From: DASQUK01 sp963813485
GTDB taxonomy: Bacteria > Actinomycetota > Acidimicrobiia > Acidimicrobiales > VFJN01
Length of the DNA stretch: 64,000 bases
NCBI GenBank assembly: GCA_963813485.1
Contig: CAWEZE010000017.1
Span: 62,001 to 126,000, forward strand
Reading direction: 5' to 3'
Part shown: piece by piece, positions 19,601-28,043 of the stretch
Position numbering within the stretch: the first letter of the stretch is position 1
Layout of the letters: each line of letters starts with the position of its first letter
Position numbers and translations under genes: made by a program
Notes under the pieces: generated by a model
What the model saw: only the letters and a program-made list of their open reading frames with translations
Told to the model about the DNA's origin: nothing
The model's database searches: none

Positions 19601-19714
19601 CATCGGGATCGAGCCGACAAGGGTCAGCAGCGGAGGTAGCGGGATCGGCTCACCAACGCGCGCCCGCCGTTCAGGGGCAGCATCCACCGCCGTCGATGGT
19701 AGGGCGATAGTCAT
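16661..19714 (-). CDS. LAL-type LuxR regulator with AAA ATPase domain
   Basis: The ATG at 19714 gives a 1017-residue protein. The AAA ATPase domain is N-terminal: Walker A GDAGAGKT at residues 67-74 and Walker B LLLVLDDLHW near 180-190. A long TPR-like helical region (about 380-930) follows. The LuxR helix-turn-helix is C-terminal: LTDREVTVLALIAEGRSNRE, ISERLHISQHTAANHV, RTEAAAWALRR. LAL regulators are ATP-dependent activators of catabolic or secondary-metabolism genes. No frameshift is present over 3 kb, in contrast to many neighbours. It is divergent from the acyl-CoA dehydrogenase-like gene at 19829, with about 115 bases between them, and may regulate it. Part of this gene is duplicated at 13793-14046. 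Confidence 0.92.
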   Translation of the reverse strand: MTIALPSTAVDAAPERRARVGEPIPLPPLLTLVGSIPMVGRVGPWRALQDAWTKATSGARQVILMPGDAGAGKTRLVTEFARHVHHDGAAVLYGTCSEEQTVPYQPFAEAVDHVVASLDPVTVSRYFGTGAAELARLVPRRAAGLGLPVPVGRGDPDAERARLFGAVISLITEVADGRPLLLVLDDLHWARRPTIDLLGELVHDQTLRNVLIVCSYRSAPADTGEALRSALPELRRSPGVTRVRLGGFDTEEIADFVEAAAGHGVGRDLEAAVDLLARETDGNPFLLVELWLHLIDTGRLARRNDRWTVVRPLTDVASPEGVRDVVAARLGRLAPPARRTLAMAAVIGPTFDAVVLAAVAGEPVATVMTTLDVAVQSRIVSEYGSGGYRFAHELIRRSIRDGLGSAERRRLHLAVARALDTGAASDPIAAIAQHLGAAVPLVEAEEAVSAAVKAADAATAAVAYDDAARFLEAAASIAPNGRVELLLRIADATMRAGDVARAKERCLEAHELAQRTTDPAGRIAAALAYGEAAWRDARDGTTAARLLRGVLPLADDETTRVRLQASLTRALALAGEGDAARVLGEDTLASARTLDDPDARRLAFEAMSVVPWTPQTLDARLAEMREAANSARALLDLEWEDQALGKTLYGEILAGDLDAARRTARRHREVSTSAGQPLFKALDCQAHVLLAVGEGRFAEAEALATTAEELSRSLSGAATGGYGVQLFSIRREQGRLDEARPIVEAVARLDRARSTWRPALAVMYAELGLRDEAIAEIDVLVADQLAVVPRDVLWPGSLSYLADACCAVGHHAGAAAVYDELIGWRGLVVQVGYLLAAHGAVDRLLGKLGAVLGHEREAEIHFEAGLRIDESTRMPVWLAHSQLDYGTFLVGRPRQAEVDRGIELLGAALATAERVGMGAVAASARAALDANGGQPHRPEPDAAGLTDREVTVLALIAEGRSNREISERLHISQHTAANHVRSILMKTQCANRTEAAAWALRRTVPADRQGAARNASG

Positions 19715-19828
19715 TATTGGCCACCCTCGATTGCTCGGCGACGGCCGAAAAGGGCGAGTTCTGGTCATGCGCACACCGCCGCCGCGTCTTTAGGTTGGAC
19801 CTCCTCAACGAAACGATTGGAGATCGAG

Positions 19829-21013
19829 ATGACCCTCACCGGGACCGGGCGGGACCTGCTGGACGACGAGCTGCTGGCCGACTTCGACGGGCGGGCACCC
19901 GTGTACGACCGTCACAACGCCTTCTTCAACGAGGACTTCGAGGACTTGCGCCGGCGGGGCTACCTGTTGGCGTCGGTGCCGGAGGCTTTCGGCGGTGCCG
20001 GTTTGAACCTCGCCGAGATCAACCGGTTGCAGCGGCGCATCGCCTACGTGGCGCCGGCCACGGCGGTCGCCGTCAACATGCACCACTACTTCGTCGGGCT
20101 CTGCGCTGATCTGCACCGTGCCGGCGACCCGTCGGGTGACTGGGTGCTGGCCAATGCGGCCGACGGTCACGTGTTTGCCGCCGGCCACGGCGAGGCGGGC
20201 AACGACATTCCCGTGCTGCTGTCGTCGTCCAAGGCTGCGCGGGTCGCCGGCGGCTGGGAGTTCACCGGACACAAGATCTTCGGCAGCCTGTCACCGGTGT
20301 GGACCTACCTCGGCATCCACGGCATGGACACCAGCGACCCCGACAACCCCACGGTCGTCCACGGGTTCCTCCACCGCGACGCATCGAACTACCGCATCGA
20401 GCAGACCTGGGACACGGTGGGGATGCGGGCGACGATGTCCAACGACACCATCCTCGAACGGGCCTTCGTGCCCGACGAGGCGATCATCAGGGTGTCCCCG
20501 GCCGGCTTCGCCGGTGCCGACATGTTCCACGTCGCCCTGTTCGCCTGGGCGTTGCTCGGCTTCGCCGGCGTGTACAGCGCGATCGCCAAGCGGGCGTTTG
20601 ACGACACGGTCGTCCAGGTGCACCAGAAGAAGTCGGTGGCTCTGAGCCGCTCGATGGCCTACCACCCCGAGGTCCAGCACCAGGTCGCCGAGATGCGCAT
20701 CCACCTGGAGGCGATGAACGCCCACCTTGACCGGGTGTGCGACGACTGGGCCGGCGGCGTCGACCACGGCATGGACTGGCCGGCCAAGATCGTCGCCTGC
20801 AAATACGACGTGGTCATGCGGGCGTGGGACGTCGTCGACCGAGCCCTCGACCTCACCGGAGGCGCCGGCATCTTCCGCCGCAACCGTTTCGAGCAGCTCT
20901 TCCGCGACGCTCGGCTTGGTCGCATCCACCCTGGCAACAGCCTGCTCACCCACGAACTTGTCGGCAAGTTGAGCCTCGGGATCAACCCCGACGAACAACC
21001 ACGGTGGGGCTGA
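19829..21013 (+). CDS. Acyl-CoA dehydrogenase family protein
   Basis: This is a 394-residue flavoprotein of the acyl-CoA dehydrogenase superfamily: RRRGYLLASVPEAFGGAGLN, VFAAGHGEAGNDIPVLLS, GGWEFTGHKIFGSLSPVW (FAD-binding middle domain), GMRATMSNDTILERAFVPDE, and a C-terminal helical bundle with DLTGGAGIFRRNRFEQLFRD and RLGRIHPGNSLLTHEL. The glutamate base of classic acyl-CoA dehydrogenases is not evident. It could equally be a flavin monooxygenase-like relative (DszC/HpaB side of the superfamily). It is transcribed away from the LAL regulator next door, a common regulator-target layout. Confidence 0.8.
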   Translation: MTLTGTGRDLLDDELLADFDGRAPVYDRHNAFFNEDFEDLRRRGYLLASVPEAFGGAGLNLAEINRLQRRIAYVAPATAVAVNMHHYFVGLCADLHRAGDPSGDWVLANAADGHVFAAGHGEAGNDIPVLLSSSKAARVAGGWEFTGHKIFGSLSPVWTYLGIHGMDTSDPDNPTVVHGFLHRDASNYRIEQTWDTVGMRATMSNDTILERAFVPDEAIIRVSPAGFAGADMFHVALFAWALLGFAGVYSAIAKRAFDDTVVQVHQKKSVALSRSMAYHPEVQHQVAEMRIHLEAMNAHLDRVCDDWAGGVDHGMDWPAKIVACKYDVVMRAWDVVDRALDLTGGAGIFRRNRFEQLFRDARLGRIHPGNSLLTHELVGKLSLGINPDEQPRWG

Positions 21014-21020
21014 ACACCGC

Positions 21021-21307
21021 GTGCCGCTGCTCTCACGGGACGTGTACAACGTCCCCGACATCCCGGGCACGAGGGTCCGAGTGGTCCACGCCCACCTGAG
21101 CCACCGACCGCCCAACCGCATCGAGTGCGCGGGATCGACGGTTCCGAGCACTATGGCATCGTCGTCGCCGCGACGGGTCGCGTGCGGATCATCGTGGACG
21201 GGTTCACCGGCCCCGAAAGGAACAACGAGGTCTGGCTCGAGCATCCCAACGGTGAGTGGACCAAGTTCAGGGTGCCCACGGGCCGACCAGGAACGTCGCC
21301 TCACTGA
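21021..21307 (+). CDS. Small hypothetical protein, frameshift near 21130
   Basis: The part from GTG 21021 reads SRDVYNVPDIPGTRVRVVHA, then LSHRPPNRIEC. The next frame continues as GIDGSEHYGIVVAATGRVRI, with a strand-rich C-terminus (NNEVWLEHPNGEWTKFRV). Joined, they give about 95 residues of plausible beta-rich protein. I do not recognise a family. It follows the acyl-CoA dehydrogenase-like gene by 7 bases and may belong to its operon. Confidence 0.4.
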
Positions 21308-21616
21308 CGATGCGATCGACGTCCTACGGGGTGCGACTCTCGCCGACCGAACCCCGAATCGGTGATCGCCGTACGGACCCTCGGCGGGGCGACCGACCGG
21401 GTCACTGAAGCGCTACCCGCACCGAGGGGACGGTTCAACGTGAGCTTCGACGCCCCAAGAGAGAGGAGGGAGAAGGTGAGGAGAGGGGGGGATCGCCGGC
21501 TTCGACGACGAGGCCGACATCTTCACCACCGACACTCTCGGCACCGCCGCCCGCCTCGCGGAGGTGATGGCCACGTTCGACTCCGATGGCGTCTGCACCC
21601 CCGCCTCCAGACGCCC
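21308..21616. other. Intergenic with purine-rich tract
   Basis: There is no gene here. A run of G and A at about 21462-21490 ends in seven Gs. It lies about 130 bases before the UPF0316-type gene. No regulator site was recognised. Confidence 0.4.
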
Positions 21617-22321
21617 ATGACCTCAACGTCCGCGCTCGCCGACCTTGCAGCCTTGGTCCTCCTGGCCACTGCCAGCGTCGGCCTGTGGACCCTCCGCGTC
21701 GTGGTCACGGCCAAGGGCCGCAACACCGCGGCCGCAACCATCGCTGCCATCGAAGCCATCGTCTTCCTCGTGGCCTTCTCCCGGGCGGTCGCCGGGCTCA
21801 CCGCCCCCGAACGCGTCGGTGCCTATGCCGTCGGGGTCGGCCTCGGCACGTTGCTCGGACTCGCCGTCGACAGACGCTTCAACCCAAGGCACGCCCAAGT
21901 CGAAGTCGTAGCACCGGGGCCGGCTAACGAACTCTTGGGCGCCCTCCACGAGCGAGGATGGCCCACCACCAGTTCCATGGGATACGGGCTCTCGGGCGAC
22001 GTCGTCATCGCCTCGGTGACCGTGGACGAACACCGCCTCCACCCTCTCCTCGACGACCTCCGACAGATCGCCCCAGACGCCTTCTGGACCGTCAGAACCG
22101 TCCGGACCGCCAAGGCGGTGCCCCTGCCGGCGGCTTTCTTACAGATCGGCAGGCGAACCCAAGCCCCCGGCGGTCAGCCACCACCCGCCGCCCCCAGGAG
22201 AAACGTTCAGCCATCCGAGACGGCCAGCACCCCGGGCTGCGCCAACCTCCCGTCACTTACAGGAGCCGTCGCCGCTCCACCGCTCGACGCGGCGTGTTGT
22301 CGTCAGGGAACAACCCGATAA
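21617..22321 (+). CDS. UPF0316/DUF5698 family membrane protein
   Basis: The 234-residue product begins with a hydrophobic helix (LADLAALVLLATASVGLWTL). The family signature R-V-x-x-T-A-(K/R)-G-R follows in RVVVTAKGRNTAAA, then two more helices: IEAIVFLVAFSRAVAGL and GAYAVGVGLGTLLGLAVDRR. A cytoplasmic ferredoxin-like domain comes next (AQVEVVAPGPANELLGALHE to DAFWTVRTVR). This is the usual UPF0316 plan, function unknown. About 60 C-terminal residues beyond the domain are Pro-rich and may be an extension into unrelated DNA. Confidence 0.85.
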   Translation: MTSTSALADLAALVLLATASVGLWTLRVVVTAKGRNTAAATIAAIEAIVFLVAFSRAVAGLTAPERVGAYAVGVGLGTLLGLAVDRRFNPRHAQVEVVAPGPANELLGALHERGWPTTSSMGYGLSGDVVIASVTVDEHRLHPLLDDLRQIAPDAFWTVRTVRTAKAVPLPAAFLQIGRRTQAPGGQPPPAAPRRNVQPSETASTPGCANLPSLTGAVAAPPLDAACCRQGTTR

Positions 22322-22510
22322 ACGCGTCGAGACTCCCCAGATGGACCGTGCGACAACGGCCCTTACAGGGCGCGCCATGACGACGCCCTCCGACCGGTCG
22401 TCGAGGCTGCCATCGCTCGAGGTTCGTGGTCAACCACACGCGCCCATACTCGGCGTTCTGCGCGCTGGACGGGTGCACAGAAGGGCGGCGCAGAACGCGC
22501 GCCGATCACC
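22322..22510. other. Short interval, nothing recognised
   Basis: This lies between the UPF0316-type gene and the stop of the truncated hexapeptide-repeat frame. No gene or structured element was recognised. Confidence 0.4.
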
Positions 22511-22687
22511 TCAACCGTCCGATCCGGTCCCGATCTCGACGCCGGCGTCCTCGGAGCGGATCACGGCGCCCTCGGCAAGCAGCGATCCCTCACCCAGACG
22601 GGCCGTGCCCACGACGACTGCGGAGGAGGCGATCTGCGGGGAGCGGGCTTGCGCCTCGCCGAGCGCGCTGGCGGGTCCGGCGCTCAT
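22511..22687 (-). pseudogene. Gamma-carbonic anhydrase-like (hexapeptide repeat) protein, 3'-truncated
   Basis: The ATG at 22687 overlaps the stop of the DUF5996 gene (ATGA). The first 52 codons encode the start of a left-handed beta-helix: SPQIASSAVVVGTARLGEGS, then LLAEGAVIRSEDAGVEIGTG. This is the gamma-carbonic anhydrase-like/acetyltransferase type. The frame then ends at 58 codons, although family members need about 170-240 residues. The rest of the gene is absent, so this is the 5' remnant left by a deletion. Confidence 0.65.
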
Positions 22688-23626
22688 CGGTGGGAGAAAG
22701 ACGGTGCCACCTCGAGCGACGCGCGGTCCCAGCCGGCGAGCTCGGCGGCGGCTTCGTAGGTGGTTTGGAAGAACGACAACAGCGCCGCGTCCGGGTCCGG
22801 CGCGGTTCGCACCGCGGCATAGGGCAGCAGGAACTCGCCGAGCTTGTCGTCGTAGTAGGCGGCAGCCGGTTCGACATGCCAATCGGGGAACCCGTCGGGC
22901 TGAGGGTAGGCGTAGGCGTAGAAGGAGCCCTCGTCGCTGCCGCTGGGCCAGTAGCCACAGCTGGAGACCTCGTGGCTGTAGGCCAGCTCCTGGACCCAGT
23001 CCGGGCAGTTGGGGACGCCACCTGGATGCTTTGGTGCGCGCCGGCCAGAGAAGCGGGTGGTAGCGAGGTCGGCTCCACCCCAGAAGAAGTGCACGGGGCT
23101 GGCCTTGCCGATGAAGCCCGCTCGGAACTGAACCATCACCCGATGCGCCTGGACGAGCAAGAGCCAGAAGCGGTGCGCGGCGTCGGGGTCATACGGCGCG
23201 GTGCAGCTCGTCCTGGTCGAAGGGGATCGCATCGACGACCTCGGAGGGGCGGGCGAACAGCCGGACCGTCACGCCGAGCTCGTCCAGCGCCGCCATCGTG
23301 GCGGCGTAGAAGCTCGCAACCGATCGGGGCTCGAGCGCAACACGTCGCCGCTCGCCGTCGGTGGTTCGAAGTTCGAGGACGTGATCGACGAAGTCGAACT
23401 CGATCTCCACGCCGCGGCCGCCGGCGTGCATGAGCGACGTGGTGAGCCCACGCGAGGAGACGTAGAGGGGGACCTGCCACCAGTGGTTGATCATCGGCGT
23501 GAGGCCGAGGCGGACCTTGCCGACGATCTGGGTCCAGAGGTGCAACGTGTCGCGGGTGTCGTCCCATGGCAGCAGCGTGAGGTTCGGCCAGGCTGCGCTG
23601 CGCCCAGGATCGGTGGCGGCGCTCAT
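22684..23626 (-). CDS. DUF5996 family protein, frameshift near 23198
   Basis: The first frame runs from ATG 23626: WPNLTLLPWDDTRDTLHLWT, QIVGKVRLGLTPMINHWWQV, and FDFVDHVLELRTTDGERR, to DQDELHR. The second continues YDPDAAHRFWLLLVQAHRVM, then FFWGGADLATTRFSGR, GYWPSGSDEGSFYAYAYPQP and ELAGWDRASLE. Together they cover the full length (about 310 residues) of the DUF5996 family, which is common in actinobacteria and of unknown function. A single base change near 23198 separates the halves. Its stop overlaps the start of the truncated hexapeptide gene. Confidence 0.85.
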
Positions 23627-23642
23627 TGCTGGTAGCCAGCTC

Positions 23643-23933
23643 TCATGGATGGGCGAACGATGGTGCGTCGTCGACCGCGAACGCTAGATCGTCGACGTAG
23701 CAGTACCACCAGTCTTCGCCAGGTTCGTAGGACTGGATGATCGGGTGGTGTTGCGATCTGAAGTGGGCGGTGGCATGCCGGTTGGGCGAGTTGTCGCAGC
23801 AACCGACATGGCCGCACGACATGCACATGCGCAGGTGCACCCACTGGCCGCCGATGCGTAGGCAGTCCTCGCAGCCGGCGCTGCTCGGCGCCACGTCGCC
23901 GACCTGGTCGAGGTGACCGCAGGATTGGCTCAT
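23643..23933 (-). CDS. UBP-type zinc finger domain protein
   Basis: The 96-residue product has the zf-UBP pattern with regularly spaced Cys/His: CGHLDQV, CEDCLRIGGQWVHLRMCMSC, GHVGCCDNSPNRHATAHF, HHPIIQSYEPGEDWWYCYVD. In eukaryotes this domain binds ubiquitin tails. In actinobacteria it stands alone and its role is unknown. It is 16 bases from the DUF5996 gene and on the same strand, so the two are probably co-transcribed. Confidence 0.85.
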   Translation of the reverse strand: MSQSCGHLDQVGDVAPSSAGCEDCLRIGGQWVHLRMCMSCGHVGCCDNSPNRHATAHFRSQHHPIIQSYEPGEDWWYCYVDDLAFAVDDAPSFAHP

Positions 23934-23966
23934 CGCACGCTCCTGTCGGCGGGGCGGCCGCCGCCG

Positions 23967-24527
23967 TCACGCGTTCAGCACCGCTTCGATCTCGAGAAGG
24001 ATGTCCACCTTGTCACCCACGACCACGCCACCGGCTTCGAGGACGGCGTTGAAGTCGACCCCGAAGTCGCTGCGGTTGATCTGACCGATCGCAGTGAATC
24101 CGGTGCGCGTGCCGCCGTACGGGTCCGGACCGAAGCCCCCGAGCTCGAGGCGAAGCGAGATCGGCTTCGTGATCGTCTTGAGGGTGAGCTCTCCGTCGAC
24201 CACGTAGTCCTCGCCGTCCCGGCGCACACCGGTCGAGCGGAAGCTCATCGTCTTGTGCTTGTCGACCTCGAAGAAGTCGGCAGACCGGATGTGGTTGTCG
24301 CGGTCCGGATTGCCGGTGTCGATCGAGCTCAGGTCGATGGTGGCGGTGACGCTGGAGTCGAGCGGGGACTCGCCGGTCACGATGTCGCCGCTGAACGTGG
24401 TGAACCTGCCGCGCACCTTGCTCACCATCATGTGGCGGACCGAGAAACCAATCTCGGAATGGACCGGGTCGATCGTCCAGGTACCGGCGATGTAGTCGGG
24501 AATGGTTGGGTCGCTGGTGACGCTCAT
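23967..24527 (-). CDS. YceI family protein
   Basis: This 186-residue protein has the YceI lipocalin-like barrel: YIAGTWTIDPVHSEIGFSVR, HMMVSKVRGRFTTFSGDIVT, ATIDLSSIDTGNPDRDNHIR, SADFFEVDKHKTMSFRST, and ending KVDILLEIEAV. YceI proteins bind long isoprenoid or fatty molecules. No signal peptide is visible, so this is a cytoplasmic variant as in many actinobacteria. The UBP zinc-finger gene follows on the same strand. Confidence 0.92.
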   Translation of the reverse strand: MSVTSDPTIPDYIAGTWTIDPVHSEIGFSVRHMMVSKVRGRFTTFSGDIVTGESPLDSSVTATIDLSSIDTGNPDRDNHIRSADFFEVDKHKTMSFRSTGVRRDGEDYVVDGELTLKTITKPISLRLELGGFGPDPYGGTRTGFTAIGQINRSDFGVDFNAVLEAGGVVVGDKVDILLEIEAVLNA

Positions 24528-24773
24528 GGCTGCTCCAGAGGAATGATTTGGAAGTCGGCGTTGATCTCAGGTGCCTGGCTCAGTCGGTTTTCGGCATCCC
24601 GGCGTCACCAGTGCCCACAGATTCTCTCGGCGCTGGGACCGGCTCGCTAGCGTCAATTGGCGTAGGACATACGCCCCGGCGTCCATGCGCAGGTCACCGA
24701 CCCCGCAGGCCGATGATCCCGTAGCTCACGGCCTGGCCCGTTCCGGCCGGGGCGTCGGACCGGCGACCCGATT

Positions 24774-24791
24774 GGTATCTGGCTCGATACC
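24774..24791. promoter_or_regulatory. Perfect inverted repeat GGTATC-N6-GATACC upstream of the thiolase operon
   Basis: GGTATC and GATACC are separated by six bases, about 90 bases before the thiolase start at 24879. Size and spacing fit a TetR- or GntR-type operator. The rest of the 24528-24878 interval shows no gene. Function is inference. Confidence 0.35.
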
Positions 24792-24878
24792 GTCAAGCCA
24801 CGCGAGGAGGCGAGCCGTGACCAGCGCTCTCACACCGCTGCTCTCAAGTCAGATTCCTCATCGAGGAGTACCACGACT

Positions 24879-26114
24879 ATGACCGATGCCTTTGTTCTCG
24901 GCGGCGTGCGGACCCCGGTCGGGCGCTACGGCGGATCCCTATCGCATATCCGGACGGACGACCTCCTCGGCCAGACGATGGTCGCGGCATGCGAGCGAGT
25001 CGACGTTCCGCTGGACCGGATCGAGGACATAGCGGCGGGTTGTGTCAACGTGGCGCACGAGGGGATGGGCGACATCGCGCGCTGGGCTGCGCTGGCGGCC
25101 GGCTTCCCGGACTCGGTCCCCGCGGTGACCGTCAACCGGTTCTGCGCGTCGTCGCTGACGTGCGCGATCCAGATCGCGCACGCGATTCGCTCTGACGAGC
25201 TCGGCGTGGGCCTGGCGGGCGGGGTCGAGTCGATGTCACGATCGGGTTGGGCCCTGATGAAGGGCGACGCGCCGTTCATGCCGCGGGGACCGGTGCTGAT
25301 GCTCGACACGATGTGGGCCGGCGCCGGGGGCCCCCCGAACGCGGCGCTGCTCGCCAGAAACGCCTACATCGACATGATGCGGACCGCGCAGAACGTCGCC
25401 GACCGCTACTCCTTGTCCCGTGAGGAGATCGACGCGTTCGCGCTGCGCTCCCACCAGCACGCGGCGGCCGCGCGCGATTCGGGACGGCTCGCGCTGGAGA
25501 TCCATCCGATCGAGGTCGCGGCGAGCCGCAAGCAGCCCGGCCGCACGTTCGAGCATGACGAGGGCATCCGCGACGACACGACGGCGGAGAAGCTCGCCGC
25601 GCTCCCGGCGCAGCCGAACACCACGCAGATGACGGCCGGCAACTCCTCGGCGCTGAACGACGGCGCGAGCGCGGTCGTGCTCGCGAGCGCGGTGGCGGCG
25701 CAGGAGCTCGGCGTGGCCCCGCTCGCGCGCGTGGTCGCGTCGGCGACGCACGCGCTCGACCCACAGATCATGGGGATCGCGCCGGCATTCGCGATCCCGA
25801 AGGCGCTCGACCGAGCCGGCCTGACCCCGGATCAAATCGATGTCTGGGAGATCCACGAGGCGTACGCCTCGGTCGCGGTCGCGATCCTGCGCGAGCTGCC
25901 CAAGCAACTCGACGGGTTCGAGGTCCCCGACGAGCGCCTGAACCCGAACGGGGGCGCGGTCGCGATCGGCCACCCGTTTGGGTCATCGGGTACCCGCTAC
26001 GTGCTCACCCTCGCGACCGAGCTGCGCGAGCGCGGAGCACGCTACGGGGTGGTCGGCGTGTGCGTCGGCTCGGGCCAGGGCGTCGCGTTGATCCTCGAGA
26101 ACCCATCGGCATGA
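24879..26114 (+). CDS. Acetyl-CoA acyltransferase (thiolase)
   Basis: This is a 411-residue thiolase with all active-site parts. The nucleophilic Cys is at about residue 89 in TVNRFCASSLTCA. The His is in NPNGGAVAIGHPFGSSGTRY. The second Cys is in VVGVCVGSGQGVAL. It cleaves 3-ketoacyl-CoA with CoA to acetyl-CoA and a shortened acyl-CoA, or works in reverse. It begins the run thiolase, acyl-CoA ligase, aldehyde dehydrogenase, with gaps of 65 and 81 bases on the same strand. A degradative role is therefore more likely than acetoacetyl-CoA synthesis. Confidence 0.92.
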   Translation: MTDAFVLGGVRTPVGRYGGSLSHIRTDDLLGQTMVAACERVDVPLDRIEDIAAGCVNVAHEGMGDIARWAALAAGFPDSVPAVTVNRFCASSLTCAIQIAHAIRSDELGVGLAGGVESMSRSGWALMKGDAPFMPRGPVLMLDTMWAGAGGPPNAALLARNAYIDMMRTAQNVADRYSLSREEIDAFALRSHQHAAAARDSGRLALEIHPIEVAASRKQPGRTFEHDEGIRDDTTAEKLAALPAQPNTTQMTAGNSSALNDGASAVVLASAVAAQELGVAPLARVVASATHALDPQIMGIAPAFAIPKALDRAGLTPDQIDVWEIHEAYASVAVAILRELPKQLDGFEVPDERLNPNGGAVAIGHPFGSSGTRYVLTLATELRERGARYGVVGVCVGSGQGVALILENPSA

Positions 26115-26179
26115 CAGAAGCCGGGCGCTCTCGGCCCGTGGCCTCGAGCGCATCGGTGGAACGAGTGAGGAGGTAGGGC

Positions 26180-27962
26180 ATGGCTTCAGAGCCTGTCGAG
26201 GCGGGGCGAAGGACAGTCGCCCGCGCGGCGGCGACCGCGGCGGAGCGCTTTGGCGATCGTGTCGCGCTGCGGCATCGCGAGGGTGGCGAGTGGCGGGAGC
26301 GCACCTTTGCGGAGGTCGGCGAGCTCGTGGACGAGCTCGCGCTCGGGCTCGTCGCGCTCGGACTCGAGCCGGGGGACCGGGCGTGCATCCTGGCGAACAC
26401 GCGTCCGGAGTGGACCTTCACGAGCGCGGCGATCTCCCGCGCCGGAGGAGTCGTGGTCCCCATCTATTCCACCGACTCGCCCGAGGAGTGCGAGTGGGTG
26501 GCTGGTAACTCGGAGGCTCGGATGATCGTCTGTGAGGACGCCTCCCAGGCGGACAAGATCGCTCGGGTCCGGGACCGCCTGGAGCGCCTGGAGCACGTGA
26601 TCGTCATGGATCCTGACGGCACCGAGGGCGCGACCTCCCTGGAGGGGTTGCGCGAGCTGGGCCGCGGCGGCGCGGACCGTTCCGAGCTCGAGCGCCGCTG
26701 CCACGAGGTGTCCTCGGACGACCCGTACACGGTCATCTACACGTCGGGCACGACCGGGCCTCCCAAGGGCGTGGTGCTCACGCACGGCAACTGCGCCTCG
26801 GTTGGCGTGATCGATCAGGAGATCGGGTTCGTCACCGAGGAGGACGTGAGCTACCTCTACCTGCCGCTGGCGCACGCCTTCGCCCTGACGGTGCAGCTGG
26901 CGACATTCGACGTAGGCGGCTCGATCGTCTACTTCGGCGGGCGACACGAAGCGGATCGTCGCAGAGCTGCAGGAGACGAAGCCCACTTTCCTGCCGTCGG
27001 TGCCACGAATCTTCGAGAAGATCTACGCGTTGGCGACCGCCGCCGCGGAGGACCAGAGGCGGCTGCGCCAGGCCGTCGAGCTCGGCGTGCGGGTCCGCGG
27101 GATGCAGCAGCGCGGCGAGGAGGTTCCGGACGCTCTGCGAGTCGCGTTCGAGGAGGCGGACGAGGCGCTCTACCGGAACGTCCGCGGGCTGTTCGGCGGC
27201 AACGTCAAGCAGGCCGTGTCGGGCGCCGCCCCGATCTCGGCCGAGATCCTGGAGTTCTTCTACGCCTGCGGTGTTCCGGTGCTCGAGGGCTGGGGGATGA
27301 CGGAGACGACGGGCGTCGGTTGCGTGAACACCCTTGACCAGCTCCGCTTCGGCACCGTCGGCAAGCCCCTTCCGGGCGTCGAGGTCAAGCTCGCCGACGA
27401 CGGCGAGATTCTGACCAGGGGGTCGAACGTCTTCCGCGAGTACTGGCGCAACCCGGAGGCGACACGCGAGACGTTCACCGCGGACGGATGGCTGCGGACC
27501 GGAGACCTGGGCTCGATCGACGAGGACGGATTCGTCTCGATCACCGGTCGGAAGAAAGACATCATCATCACCGCCGGCGGCAAGAACCTCACCCCGGCGA
27601 ACCTCGAGAACGACCTCCGGCAGTCGCGCTGGATCTCGCACGCCGTCATGTACGGGGACCGTCGCCCCTATCCGGTCGCGCTGATCAGCCTCGACGCCGA
27701 GGAGATCCTGCCCTGGGCCCGGGAGCGCGCGCTGCCGGAAGACATGCCGTCGCTCATCGGCCGCGGCGAGGTCCGGGAACTGATCCAAGGCGAGCTCGAC
27801 GGGGCCAACGCGAAGTACGCGCAGGTAGAGCAGATCAAGAAGTTCGAGCTCCTCGACCACGACCTCTCGCAGGAAACCGGCGAGCTGACGCCAACGGGAA
27901 AGATGAAGCGCAACGTCGTCAACGAGCGCTATGCGCACCTGCTCGAGCAGATGTACGGCTGA
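26180..27962 (+). CDS. Long-chain acyl-CoA synthetase (AMP-binding), frameshift near 26945
   Basis: The first frame from ATG 26180 contains VALRHREGGEWRERTFAEVG, the P-loop-like motif TVIYTSGTTGPPKGVVLTHG, and SYLYLPLAHAFALTVQLA. It leaves register after SIVYFGG in a GGG run near 26945. The next frame starts DTKRIVAEL, goes on with KPTFLPSVPRIFEKIY, and includes SGAAPISAEILEFFYACGVP, EGWGMTETTG, DGWLRTGDLGSIDEDGFVSI and GRKKDIIITAGGKNLTP. All AMP-forming ligase motifs are thus present, and the length (about 595 residues) is normal. It activates fatty acids to acyl-CoA for the neighbouring thiolase pathway. Confidence 0.9.
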
Positions 27963-28043
27963 GGACCGACGGCCGCGCCAACGCGAGCTCGGTCGACGGC
28001 AAGCCCGCCGCTCCGCGGACGCTCGCCCCGAAGGAGAACGAGC

